From positions 1 through 41,502 of the forward strand of contig CAUSLO010000006.1 of the NCBI GenBank assembly GCA_963532875.1: a stretch of DNA of 41,502 bases, written 5' to 3'. Position 1 is the stretch's first letter. Each line of letters begins with the position of its first letter. This stretch comes from CAUTUX01 sp963532875 (GTDB lineage Bacteria > Bacillota > Clostridia > Christensenellales > CAG-917). The notes under the pieces were generated by a model. The model worked only from the letters and a program-made list of their open reading frames with translations. It was not told the DNA's origin and made no database searches. Both the position numbers and the translations under genes were made by a program. Below, piece after piece: positions 1 through 7,537 of the stretch.

Positions 1-63
1 GTGTTTTGGGTTAAATTTCTTTAATGTAATTTTACGCAAGTGTCAAAGATGGGTTTCTCTCAC

Positions 64-72
64 GGGGGGGGG
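64..72. repeat. G9 homopolymer tract
   Basis: Nine consecutive G bases stand out in a very AT-rich intergenic stretch, about 35 bases before the start codon of the first lipoprotein gene. A weak -10-like TTTAAT lies at 79-84, so the tract would fall inside or beside the promoter spacer. Homopolymeric tracts of this kind can slip during replication; any effect on expression here is inference. Confidence 0.7.
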
Positions 73-107
73 TAAGATTTTAATATCATTTGATGCGGAG
101 ATAATAT

Positions 108-797
108 ATGAATAGGAAACGTATATCTGTTTTATTTACAACACTTATAATATTAGTAATCACAATGGCAATGATGGCGGGTTGTGGTCTAGATCTAAAA
201 TTTAGAAAAAAAGTAGAAGGCAGGGGGTGGTCTTATACTGAAATGTCTAGAATATATTTGGGAAATACAGAAGCCGCCAACCTATCAAAGTTAGATATAG
301 CACGAATTGCTGCTCTTTTGGCGTTAGAAGGTAATTTAGAAGAGCATGAGGATACAGATGAAGAAGAGGGAGAGGGGAAAAGTGTTAGATATGGGAAATA
401 TGTAGACAAAAGTACATTTCGAGCAATTAAGAAAATGAGACTGATGACACTAATGGAGAAAGATTCAAATGGTAAAACATATCAAGTAATTAGATTTGAG
501 TTTGATGACGCTATAGCGGCATTAAAATATTATAATGTTGCAAAGAAAAGTCTTAAAGAGGAAACAGAATTGAAGAAATATCTAATGCAAAAACAATTAA
601 CGGAAATAAAGAAATCAATAGCAAAAGCACATACAAAAGAAAAGAAAAAAGAATTGCAAACAGAGGCCTTTAATATTCAGCAACAATTAGAAGGATTAGG
701 AAGTAAGAGTAAGCAAATGGGAGCAAAGTTATCGGGGAAGGTAGTTACGATAGGAAGTAACGAATCGATCGAAGAACTAATGAGAGATAGCAAGTAG
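108..797 (+). CDS. Lipoprotein of unknown function
   Basis: The 229-residue protein begins with a lipoprotein signal: basic MNRKR, a hydrophobic core at about residues 8-23, and a lipobox MAGC with the lipidated cysteine at 26. It should be anchored on the outer face of the cytoplasmic membrane. After the anchor come an acidic patch (about 78-92) and a lysine/glutamate-rich helical, probably coiled-coil, segment (about 150-215). A GGAG ribosome-binding site at 97-100 fixes the ATG. I recognise no family. The gene is monocistronic: a strong terminator follows, and a G9 tract lies upstream. Codon use and base composition match the neighbours. Confidence 0.75.
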   Translation: MNRKRISVLFTTLIILVITMAMMAGCGLDLKFRKKVEGRGWSYTEMSRIYLGNTEAANLSKLDIARIAALLALEGNLEEHEDTDEEEGEGKSVRYGKYVDKSTFRAIKKMRLMTLMEKDSNGKTYQVIRFEFDDAIAALKYYNVAKKSLKEETELKKYLMQKQLTEIKKSIAKAHTKEKKKELQTEAFNIQQQLEGLGSKSKQMGAKLSGKVVTIGSNESIEELMRDSK

Positions 798-825
798 GAA
801 TTGACTGATTCAGCAATCAAGATAT

Positions 826-857
826 AAGCACCTTTGAAAAGAGGTGCTTTTTATTTA
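826..857 (+). terminator. Rho-independent terminator of the first lipoprotein gene
   Basis: A perfect 8-bp stem, AAGCACCT (826-833) with AGGTGCTT (842-849), closes an 8-base loop and runs straight into a T-rich tract. It separates the lipoprotein gene from perR. Confidence 0.9.
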
Positions 858-901
858 TCTGAGCAAGTGAAAAATAAAAATAACAAAAGTTAAATAAACA
901 C

Positions 902-949
902 TTGACTTATTTAACTCATAGAGTTACTTTATTAGTAATGATTACTAAT
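902..949 (+). promoter_or_regulatory. perR promoter and Per/Fur-type operator
   Basis: A -35 TTGACT (902-907) is followed after 17 bases by a -10-like TACTTT (925-930). Directly after it lies a perfect 9-1-9 palindrome, ATTAGTAATGATTACTAAT (931-949), with the geometry of Fur/PerR boxes. The perR ATG (938) sits inside the palindrome, so bound repressor would cover both the transcription start and the start codon. Autoregulation by PerR is the natural reading; this is inference from family behaviour. Confidence 0.7.
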
Positions 950-1318
950 AAGGACTCTTGTAGAGATACTAAACAAAAAGACATTGTCAGGAGATTGGTT
1001 CTAGAGGAACTAGATCATCCAACGGCAGAAGAGGTATATATCGCTGCGAGGCGTGAGATGCCAAAGATAAGTTTAGGTACGATATATAGGAATCTAGAAA
1101 GATTGAGATCAAATGGGGACGTGATTGTAGTCAAACTAGATGATATTCCAACAATATATGACAAGACCACAAGAGATCACGCACACTTTGTTTGTAAGCA
1201 CTGCAAGAAAGTAAAGGATATTGAGATCAATATAGATTTCAAAAAGATGGAAGGTAGTCAGATAATATCGGTAAATTCATACGTAGTTGGGATATGTCCT
1301 AATTGTGTGGATAAATAA
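938..1318 (+). CDS. perR: PerR-like peroxide/metal-responsive repressor (Fur family)
   Basis: This 126-residue Fur-family regulator has a winged helix in its N-terminal half (HPTAEEVY, then ISLGTIYRNLERL) and a metal-binding C-terminal half. Visible ligands are H27, D75, HAH at 81-83, D94, and two cysteine pairs, CKHC (86-89) and CPNC (120-123), for structural zinc. An aspartate at 94 in the position of B. subtilis PerR D104 favours PerR over Fur. The start is ambiguous: the reading frame also opens with TTG at 902, but that codon is the -35 box, so ATG 938 is preferred although it has no ribosome-binding site and may be leaderless. Rubrerythrin follows 20 bases downstream, a common peroxide-defence pair. 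Confidence 0.85.
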   Translation: MITNKDSCRDTKQKDIVRRLVLEELDHPTAEEVYIAARREMPKISLGTIYRNLERLRSNGDVIVVKLDDIPTIYDKTTRDHAHFVCKHCKKVKDIEINIDFKKMEGSQIISVNSYVVGICPNCVDK

Positions 1319-1338
1319 ACAAAATATGAGGTGGTAAT

Positions 1339-1884
1339 ATGAAAAAGTTTGTATGTACAGTTTGTGGATACGTTCATGAGGGAGATGAGGCTCCAGACAA
1401 ATGTCCAGTTTGTAAACAGCCAAAATCTAAGTTTAAGGAAGTTGTCGAGACAGAAAAAGTTTGGGCAGCAGAACATGTAATCGGTGTAGCAAAAGGAGTT
1501 CCAGCAGAAATTATGGATGGTCTTAAAGCAAACTTCGAAGGTGAATGCATGGAAGTAGGAATGTACTTGGCAATGGCACGTGCAGCACACAGAGAAGGAT
1601 ATCCAGAAATCGGGATGTATTACGAAACAGCAGCGATGGAAGAAGCGAACCATGCAGCACGTTTCTGTGAGTTAATTGGCGATATTGTTTCACCATCAAC
1701 AAAGAAAAATCTTGAAGCAAGAGTTGAAGCAGAATATGGAGCAACTAAAGGAAAGTTCGACTTAGCAAAGAAAGCAAAAGAACTCAACCTTGATGCAATA
1801 CATGATACTGTACACGAGATGGCAAGAGACGAAGCAAGACACGGTAAGGCATTTGAAGGATTGCTAAAGAGATATTTTAAATAA
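1339..1884 (+). CDS. rbr: Reverse rubrerythrin (N-terminal rubredoxin, C-terminal di-iron domain)
   Basis: The 181-residue protein reduces hydrogen peroxide (and oxygen in some relatives) in the cytoplasm using electrons passed through its rubredoxin iron. The rubredoxin domain comes first (C6, C9, C22, C25), followed by a ferritin-like four-helix domain with di-iron ligand motifs: an early GECMEVGMY glutamate, EEANH near the middle and DEARH near the end. Classical rubrerythrins have the opposite domain order; this arrangement is the reverse rubrerythrin known from clostridia, where it is strongly induced by oxygen under PerR control. GAGGTGG (about 1329-1335) is the ribosome-binding site. 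Co-transcription with perR is likely. Confidence 0.93.
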   Translation: MKKFVCTVCGYVHEGDEAPDKCPVCKQPKSKFKEVVETEKVWAAEHVIGVAKGVPAEIMDGLKANFEGECMEVGMYLAMARAAHREGYPEIGMYYETAAMEEANHAARFCELIGDIVSPSTKKNLEARVEAEYGATKGKFDLAKKAKELNLDAIHDTVHEMARDEARHGKAFEGLLKRYFK

Positions 1885-1897
1885 ATAGATAATCAAG

Positions 1898-1921
1898 CGG
1901 TTCATCAGCGGTGGTGAATCG
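1898..1921 (+). other. Hairpin after rubrerythrin gene
   Basis: CGGTTCA (1898-1904) can pair with TGAATCG (1915-1921), with one G-U pair, around a 10-base loop. No T-run follows, so it is a weak terminator candidate for perR-rbr or a 3' stabilising hairpin. Confidence 0.35.
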
Positions 1922-1956
1922 TACAAAAAATCCAATTGCAAATTATGTCTTATTAA

Positions 1957-1986
1957 TTGAAAGACAATCCTTTCAAGTGTTATAAT
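1957..1986 (+). promoter_or_regulatory. Promoter of the oxaloacetate decarboxylase operon with an embedded inverted repeat
   Basis: A -35 TTGAAA (1957-1962) and an extended -10, TGTTATAAT (1978-1986), are separated by 18 bases. A perfect inverted repeat, TTGAAAG (1957-1963) N6 CTTTCAA (1970-1976), covers the -35 and most of the spacer, which is a typical repressor-operator position. The predicted start lies just before the GGAGGGG ribosome-binding site of oadA. Confidence 0.75.
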
Positions 1987-2005
1987 TTTGAGGAATGGAG
2001 GGGAT

Positions 2006-3388
2006 ATGAAAGTTGGTTTTACCGAAACAGTTTTACGTGATGCAAACCAATCTCTAATTGCAACAAGGCTCAAATTTGATCAGTTTAAAGATATTTTGTC
2101 AGTCATGGATAAGGCAGGATATTATTCAGTTGAATGTTGGGGTGGAGCAGTTTTCGATAGTTGCTTACGATTTTTAAATGAAGATCCTTGGAAGAGACTA
2201 CAAGAATTAAGGGAAGGAATGCCTAAGACGAAACTTCAAATGTTGCTTCGTGGGCAGAACCTATTAGGATATAAACATTACCCAGATGAAGTAGTTAAGA
2301 AATTTGTACAGAAATCAGTTGAGAATGGAATTGATATAATAAGAATCTTTGACGCACTTAATGACTTAAGGAATATCGAAACAGCCACTAAGGAAGCAAT
2401 TAGATTGGGGTCAACAGTTTCAGGAACAATTAGTTACACTCAAAGCCCAGTACATACATTAGAGGCTTTTGCAAAGTTGGCAAAAGATATGGAGAGCATG
2501 GGAGTATCAACAATTTGTGTAAAAGATATGGCTGGAGTTATGACACCATCTGAAGCAAAAGACTTAATTACTGCAATAAAGAAAAGCGTAAAGATACCAG
2601 TCGTCCTACACACTCACTGCACAACAGGTATGGCATTTATGACATATATGAAAGCAGTAGAGGCAGGCGTTGACGTAATTGATACTGCAACATCATGTTT
2701 TTCTGGCGGAACAAGCCAACCAGCAACAGAGACATTGAACTTTGCATTAACACAGTTAGGATATAAGACAGGATTAAACGAAGATATTCTCAAACAAGTA
2801 AATGACTTCTTCAAGCCAATAAGAAACGAATATATAGCACAAGGAAAACTTGATCCAAAGATGATGGCAACAGACACAGATGCCTTGGTATACAAAGTCC
2901 CAGGTGGAATGTTATCAAATCTCGTATCTCAATTAAAAGCACAAAATGCGATGGATAAGTTTGAAGAAGTTCTAATTGAAACTCCTAAAGTTAGAAAAGA
3001 TTTAGGATATCCACCTTTGGTTACTCCAATGAGTCAAATGGTTGGAGTTCAAGCAACATCAAACGTTCTTTCTGGAGAGAGATATAAAAATATTTCAAAA
3101 GAAGTAAAGGCATATTGTAGAGGAGAATACGGAACGCCACCTGCACCAATTGACAAGGCAGTGTTTAAAAAAGTTCTTGGTGATGAGAAACCAATTGAAG
3201 GAAGATATGCAGATACTTTAAAACCAATATTTGAAGAGACAAAAAAACAACTAGGTTCATTAGCAAAGAATGATGAAGATGTGCTCTCGTATATTGTATT
3301 CCCACAAGTAGCAGAAAAATTCTTCAATGCAAGAAAAGAAAAAGAAGAACGTAAAGTAAAATATACAATTGAAAAGGTAGAGGCATAA
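2006..3388 (+). CDS. oadA: Oxaloacetate decarboxylase alpha subunit (carboxyltransferase)
   Basis: The 460-residue protein transfers the carboxyl group from oxaloacetate to biotin on the carrier protein. It is an HMGL-like TIM barrel followed by the PYC/OADA conserved domain. Metal and catalytic residues are visible: D12 in LRDANQS, K173 in CVKDMAGV, and H202/H204 in HTHCTTG. The C-terminal biotinyl domain of longer OadA proteins is absent; it is supplied by a separate gene two places downstream. The ATG at 2006 is chosen because GGAGGGG lies 3-9 bases before it; an upstream TTG at 1988 has no such site. It is first in an operon with the gamma subunit, biotin carrier, beta subunit and biotin ligase. 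Confidence 0.93.
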   Translation: MKVGFTETVLRDANQSLIATRLKFDQFKDILSVMDKAGYYSVECWGGAVFDSCLRFLNEDPWKRLQELREGMPKTKLQMLLRGQNLLGYKHYPDEVVKKFVQKSVENGIDIIRIFDALNDLRNIETATKEAIRLGSTVSGTISYTQSPVHTLEAFAKLAKDMESMGVSTICVKDMAGVMTPSEAKDLITAIKKSVKIPVVLHTHCTTGMAFMTYMKAVEAGVDVIDTATSCFSGGTSQPATETLNFALTQLGYKTGLNEDILKQVNDFFKPIRNEYIAQGKLDPKMMATDTDALVYKVPGGMLSNLVSQLKAQNAMDKFEEVLIETPKVRKDLGYPPLVTPMSQMVGVQATSNVLSGERYKNISKEVKAYCRGEYGTPPAPIDKAVFKKVLGDEKPIEGRYADTLKPIFEETKKQLGSLAKNDEDVLSYIVFPQVAEKFFNARKEKEERKVKYTIEKVEA

Positions 3389-3391
3389 TAC

Positions 3392-3775
3392 ATGCAAGAA
3401 TGGGCATTGCTGGCTAGCAAAAAAGTTTCCGCAAAGGAAGTAGGAAACATTGCAGGATATGCTGCGATAGGTATCATTTTAGTCTTTGTTGTTTTGGCTG
3501 TAATTATGGGATTTATATATCTCATAGGTTTTGCATCAAGAGGTATGGACAAACTAGAAAAAAATGAAGGGTATCAAAAATTTAAAGCAGCATTTAAAAT
3601 AAAGAAAAAAGAAGTTCAAGAGTTGGCACCAGGATCAACAGGCGATTTAGTTCTTGAAAAAACAACAGAAAGAGAAGCGGCTATGATTATGGCAATAGTA
3701 GCAGATCAACTAGAGACACCAATTAATCAACTAAAATTTAAGAGCATTAAGCAAATCTCGGAGGAAGAAAAATAA
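3392..3775 (+). CDS. OadG-like gamma subunit of Na+-pumping decarboxylase
   Basis: This 127-residue protein has one transmembrane helix (about 20-47), a short charged linker and a soluble C-terminal part. OadG-type subunits hold the carboxyltransferase onto the membrane-embedded beta subunit. Family assignment rests on size, topology and position between the alpha subunit and the biotin carrier rather than on a strong motif. It starts 3 bases after oadA and its TAA overlaps the next ATG by one base, so translation is probably coupled. The tail after about residue 90 (EREAAMIMAIVADQL) is a predicted helix typical of longer OadG variants. Confidence 0.75.
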   Translation: MQEWALLASKKVSAKEVGNIAGYAAIGIILVFVVLAVIMGFIYLIGFASRGMDKLEKNEGYQKFKAAFKIKKKEVQELAPGSTGDLVLEKTTEREAAMIMAIVADQLETPINQLKFKSIKQISEEEK

Positions 3776-4161
3776 TGATATATAAGGTAACATTAAACGG
3801 AAAAGTATTTGAAGTTGAAGTTGAACAAGGCGAAGCAACATTGCTTGCAGAATACGAAGCCAATCTTCCAGAAACGAGTTCAACACCAGCACCTATAGAA
3901 AGCGAACCACAATCTAAACCAGTTTCAAGTGCCCCATCTGGAGCATCAGATAAAGCAGTTAAATCACCATTGCCAGGAGTAATTAATGCAGTGAAGGTTT
4001 CAGTAGGACAAGCGGTCAAGAAGGGAGATGTGTTGGTAATACTAGAAGCTATGAAGATGGAAAACGAAATCACAGCAGAAACAAATGGTAAAGTTTCAAA
4101 GATATTTGTTAATAAAGGAGCAACTGTAGAAACAGGAGCACCATTGGTAGAAATAGTATAG
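3775..4161 (+). CDS. Biotin carboxyl carrier protein of the decarboxylase
   Basis: The 128-residue protein has an N-terminal beta strand segment (MIYKVTLNGKVFEVEVEQ), a Pro/Ser/Ala-rich flexible hinge (about 34-60) and a C-terminal biotinyl domain with the signature EAMKMENE; K94 is the biotinylated lysine. It swings carboxybiotin between the soluble alpha subunit and the membrane beta subunit. It takes the place of the fused biotin domain missing from oadA. Its start overlaps the stop of the gamma gene by one base, and oadB follows after 10 bases. Confidence 0.93.
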   Translation: MIYKVTLNGKVFEVEVEQGEATLLAEYEANLPETSSTPAPIESEPQSKPVSSAPSGASDKAVKSPLPGVINAVKVSVGQAVKKGDVLVILEAMKMENEITAETNGKVSKIFVNKGATVETGAPLVEIV

Positions 4162-4171
4162 GGAGAATAAT

Positions 4172-5344
4172 ATGAATTTTAAAGAAGTCTTTTCTAACCT
4201 ATGGCGTTCTAGCGGAATAGCTGGCTTCGGCGGTCAAGGGACTGCAGTAGTCATGATTATAATCGCATGCTTCTTCCTATTCTTAGGAATAAAGAAAAAA
4301 TTTGAGCCACTGTTGTTGGTTGGAATCGCATTTGGAATGTTATTGACGAACTTACCAAATTCAGAATTATTTCACGAACATTTCTGGAACGGCAAGACAG
4401 TTGACTACGTGCAAGTTTTACAAAAGGGCGGTCTGTTAGACATTTTATACATCGGTGTAAAAACAGGAATATATCCATGCCTAATATTCATGGGCGTAGG
4501 AGCAATGACAGACTTTGGGCCAATATTGTCAGACCCGAAATCACTTATTCTTGGAGCCGCAGCACAAGGCGGAATATACCTAGTTTTGATACTTTCAATA
4601 GTTTTAGGATTTAACGGAAAGGAAGCAGCATCAATCAGTATTATTGCAGGAGCAGATGGACCAACAGCGATATTTACAACAAAGACATTAGCACCACAGT
4701 TACTTGCTCCAATAGCAGTTGCAGCATATTCATACATGGCATTAATTCCATTGATACAGCCACCAATTATGAGAATGCTAACAACAAAGAAAGAAAAACT
4801 TGTTGAAATGAAAATGAAGAGACAAGCAAGCAAAAGAGAAAAGATAATATTCCCAATTTTCGTCACAATTCTTTCAGTATTGATCTTACCTTCAGTAGCC
4901 CCATTAATTGGATGTTTAATGTTTGGTAACTTATTAAAGGAATGCGGAGTTACAGATCGTCTTTCAGACACAGTTCAAAATGCATTGATGAATACAGTAA
5001 CGTTATTTTTAGGAATTTCCGTTGGTGCAACTGCAACTGCAAGTGCATTCTTGCAAATTCAAACACTAAAAATTGTTGCATTAGGTTTGTTGGGATTTAT
5101 CCTTTCAACAGTATGTGGAGTTCTAATGGGCAAATTCTTGTACTTAGTTTCAAAGGGCAAAATAAACCCATTCATTGGAGCAGCTGGAGTTTCGGCAGTA
5201 CCTATGGCGGCTAGAGTTGCAAATACATTAGGGCAGAAGTACAACAAGAAAAATTATCTACTCATGCATGCAATGGGACCAAACGTAGCAGGAGTTATTG
5301 GATCGGCAGTTGCTGCTGGATATCTAATGTCTGTATTCGGCTGA
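4172..5344 (+). CDS. oadB: Oxaloacetate decarboxylase beta subunit (Na+ pump)
   Basis: The 390-residue, highly hydrophobic membrane protein decarboxylates carboxybiotin and uses the energy to export sodium ions. The N-terminal GIAGFGGQG and the signature AGADGPTAIFTT are present; D162 in that signature corresponds to the essential aspartate of the family. The length is near the usual 370-430. A GGGAG ribosome-binding site precedes the ATG. The TGA stop overlaps the birA ATG by one base. The products (alpha, gamma, biotin carrier, beta) form one membrane complex, giving the cell a Na+ gradient from fermentation. Confidence 0.95.
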   Translation: MNFKEVFSNLWRSSGIAGFGGQGTAVVMIIIACFFLFLGIKKKFEPLLLVGIAFGMLLTNLPNSELFHEHFWNGKTVDYVQVLQKGGLLDILYIGVKTGIYPCLIFMGVGAMTDFGPILSDPKSLILGAAAQGGIYLVLILSIVLGFNGKEAASISIIAGADGPTAIFTTKTLAPQLLAPIAVAAYSYMALIPLIQPPIMRMLTTKKEKLVEMKMKRQASKREKIIFPIFVTILSVLILPSVAPLIGCLMFGNLLKECGVTDRLSDTVQNALMNTVTLFLGISVGATATASAFLQIQTLKIVALGLLGFILSTVCGVLMGKFLYLVSKGKINPFIGAAGVSAVPMAARVANTLGQKYNKKNYLLMHAMGPNVAGVIGSAVAAGYLMSVFG

Positions 5345-6093
5345 TGGTGAAAAAAGAAAAAATATTAATTAATGAAAGCAAGGGCGACCCTTGCTTTGTC
5401 TTTATATATAATTCGCTGGCATCGACCAACGAAACAGCCAGAAAGAAAATTCACAAATATAAGCAGTTTGCAATCTTGGCACGACAACAAACAAAAGGGC
5501 GTGGAAGATATAATCGGACGTTCTTGTCATTAAAGGATAAAGGGATATATTTAACAATAGGAGTAGAGGCAAACAAGGATTTAAACATAGTGTCGCAATA
5601 TAGTGTATATATTGCACTCGCAGCAAAGAGAGTTTTGGAAGCGAATGGAAGTAAACAGATACAAATAAAATGGCCCAACGACTTACTAATCAATGACAAG
5701 AAATGTGCGGGGATTTTGTCTGAGAGCGTCATGTGTGGGGACAACAGATTCGCCATAGTAGGGATAGGCATTAATTTGTTTTACAGTAAAGGGGACTTCG
5801 GTGAACTGAGTGAAATTGCAACATCTGTATTTAGTGCAGAAGAAATAAAAACGAGGGAGACAATCTCAACGATATCAAAACAAATCATCAAAGAATTTTT
5901 TAAGGTGTGCAAAGAACATACAAGCGATTTATATAAGGAATACTGTGAAGTGTGCAATATTGTAGGGCGTACAATAGAACATTCTGGAGAAACAGGAGAA
6001 GTCATTTCAATAGAGCCGGACATGTCAATCAGAGTCAATTTTTTTGGCGAAATAAGGCATATAAATTATGGAGAAATAATTTTACAAAAATAA
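5344..6093 (+). CDS. birA: Biotin-[acetyl-CoA-carboxylase] ligase, single-function type
   Basis: The 249-residue enzyme activates biotin with ATP and attaches it to the carrier lysine. Visible motifs are STNETARKK, KGRGRYNR (the GRGR biotinyl-AMP loop at 52-55) and KWPNDLLINDKKCAGIL (from 109). A small C-terminal SH3-like cap follows. The N-terminal DNA-binding domain of bifunctional BirA is missing, so it cannot repress biotin genes. Its one-base overlap with oadB indicates translational coupling, and its position suggests it serves the biotin carrier of this operon. Confidence 0.93.
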   Translation: MVKKEKILINESKGDPCFVFIYNSLASTNETARKKIHKYKQFAILARQQTKGRGRYNRTFLSLKDKGIYLTIGVEANKDLNIVSQYSVYIALAAKRVLEANGSKQIQIKWPNDLLINDKKCAGILSESVMCGDNRFAIVGIGINLFYSKGDFGELSEIATSVFSAEEIKTRETISTISKQIIKEFFKVCKEHTSDLYKEYCEVCNIVGRTIEHSGETGEVISIEPDMSIRVNFFGEIRHINYGEIILQK

Positions 6094-6122
6094 AAATGCT
6101 CCAAATTTGATCGAACGCTTTA

Positions 6123-6135
6123 TTTTTTTTTTTTT
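6123..6135 (+). repeat. T13 homopolymer tract between birA and a lipoprotein gene
   Basis: Thirteen consecutive T bases follow the decarboxylase operon and precede a lipoprotein gene. Flanking bases can pair, TGCTCC (6097-6102) with GGAGCA (6159-6164) and CGAAC (6112-6116) with GTTCG (6152-6156), and the 3' arm includes the next gene's ribosome-binding site. The tract may end the upstream transcript or vary in length. Confidence 0.5.
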
Positions 6136-6169
6136 GATTTATCATTTCTTTGTTCGGAGGAGCAAAAGT

Positions 6170-7339
6170 ATGAAATCAAGAATGAAAATAGTTATTAGTA
6201 TTTTAGTTTTGTGCATGGCATTTGCATTAGTAGGTTGTGGAAAGAATACAACTCCAGACGCACAAAATCCAGGTAGTAATAAAGAAAACAAGAAACCAGA
6301 TGAAAAACCTCAAACCAAAAATTACACAGTTAATTTCTATGATGATTCAAATCTTTTAGGCACTAAGACAGTGGAAGAGAATAAGACTGTAACTCCAATA
6401 AGTGCATCAGCAAAAGAGGGATATGAATTCATTGGTTGGTATACAGACTCATCATTTACAACAAAGTTTGACTCTAGTGCAAAAATTACAGCAGACACAG
6501 ACATATATGCATCATATATGAGTTTGATAGATCTGTTCATTGCTACAAGAGGAGAAACAGTAAATAAAGGCAAATTTAAATATAACTACGAGTTAGACTT
6601 TACAATTAAGAAGAGTATTGCTGGATTGAATGTGCATCCAAGTGCATACTATAGAGGAACTGTTGCACACAATAAAGAAGGAGCGAAAGTATCGTACTAT
6701 AAAGATGAGAAAATCGGCGGTGCTCTTAAATTAGATAGACGCAACTACAGTTTCTTAAAAACAAACGAATCACAATTAAAGACAGAAAGATATAAATATA
6801 AAGGCAGTTTAAAACCAATGGGACAAGTTGAGGAGCCAGGTGAGGACGGAGCATTCATAGAAGAAAAACAAGAGAGTTTTGTTGGCAAAGATTACGACTA
6901 CTCAGTATTTGCAACGACAATCTTTAAATATGACGACGATAAAGTTGATACAGTTAAGAAAGTTGGCAACAACAAATATGAAGTTACTTTCAAAAAGAAC
7001 ATAAAGGATAAGGCATTGTCATTCTTAAGCAAAATAGGCATGAAGGCAATTGAAAAAGAATTAGAGAAACATGGTTCAAGTGCATTTACTAATGTTAGAG
7101 CATACGTAACTTTCAATGAGTCAAGAACACAAATTAAAGAGTTCTACTATGAATTTGATTTGACTCTAGATATTAAAAATCAGATTGAAACAGAAGAAGA
7201 AGCAGAAGGTTCAGACAAGAGCAAGAAAATTAAGTTAAAAGGCAAAGTAGATTTCGCTGTAAAATACAAAATGACATTTGACAACTCATTCAACGGAAAT
7301 ATCACAATGCCAGAAAAGATTAGCGACATCGTAGGCTAA
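6170..7339 (+). CDS. Lipoprotein with an InlB-type beta-grasp repeat
   Basis: The 389-residue surface lipoprotein has a signal peptide with lipobox LVGC (lipidated cysteine 23), a Lys/Pro/Asn-rich spacer (about 25-50) and one InlB B-repeat (about 51-116: YTVNFYDD, then EGYEFIGWYTD, then DTDIYASY). The remaining 270 residues are predicted mostly beta and match no family I recognise. B-repeats are common on Bacillota surface proteins and often mediate adhesion. The ATG at 6170 is chosen for the GGAGGA site at 6157-6162 and the signal peptide; a TTG at 6107 would add a non-signal extension through the T tract. A terminator follows. Confidence 0.85.
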   Translation: MKSRMKIVISILVLCMAFALVGCGKNTTPDAQNPGSNKENKKPDEKPQTKNYTVNFYDDSNLLGTKTVEENKTVTPISASAKEGYEFIGWYTDSSFTTKFDSSAKITADTDIYASYMSLIDLFIATRGETVNKGKFKYNYELDFTIKKSIAGLNVHPSAYYRGTVAHNKEGAKVSYYKDEKIGGALKLDRRNYSFLKTNESQLKTERYKYKGSLKPMGQVEEPGEDGAFIEEKQESFVGKDYDYSVFATTIFKYDDDKVDTVKKVGNNKYEVTFKKNIKDKALSFLSKIGMKAIEKELEKHGSSAFTNVRAYVTFNESRTQIKEFYYEFDLTLDIKNQIETEEEAEGSDKSKKIKLKGKVDFAVKYKMTFDNSFNGNITMPEKISDIVG

Positions 7340-7363
7340 TTAAGATACAGATTATATTAGAGG

Positions 7364-7395
7364 AAAGTGCTTATAGTGTTAAGCCTTTTTCTTTA
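7364..7395 (+). terminator. Terminator after the InlB-repeat lipoprotein gene
   Basis: AAAG-T-GCTTA (7364-7373) pairs with TAAGC-CTTT (7380-7388) around a 6-base loop, with one bulged T, followed by a T-rich run. Confidence 0.75.
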
Positions 7396-7488
7396 TAAAG
7401 AGGGTTGTTGAAACGGTTTAGAGCGAGATAAAATACGCCATAGACAATATAAAAACTCAAATAAATAGGATGTGCTAATCGTTTTCAA

Positions 7489-7518
7489 TTGATTAGAAAA
7501 TTAAATATAAGATATAAT
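7489..7518 (+). promoter_or_regulatory. secD promoter
   Basis: TTGATT (7489-7494) and TATAAT (7513-7518) are spaced by 18 bases. The predicted start near 7525 leaves a very short leader holding only the CGGAGG site. Confidence 0.7.
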
Positions 7519-7537
7519 ATTAAAACACGGAGGCAAG

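Noticed and set aside
1258..1653. Long open frame on the minus strand over perR and rubrerythrin, and similar antisense frames across oadB, dnaK and others
   Set aside because: They are antisense to strongly supported genes, have no ribosome-binding sites and have unlikely amino-acid composition.
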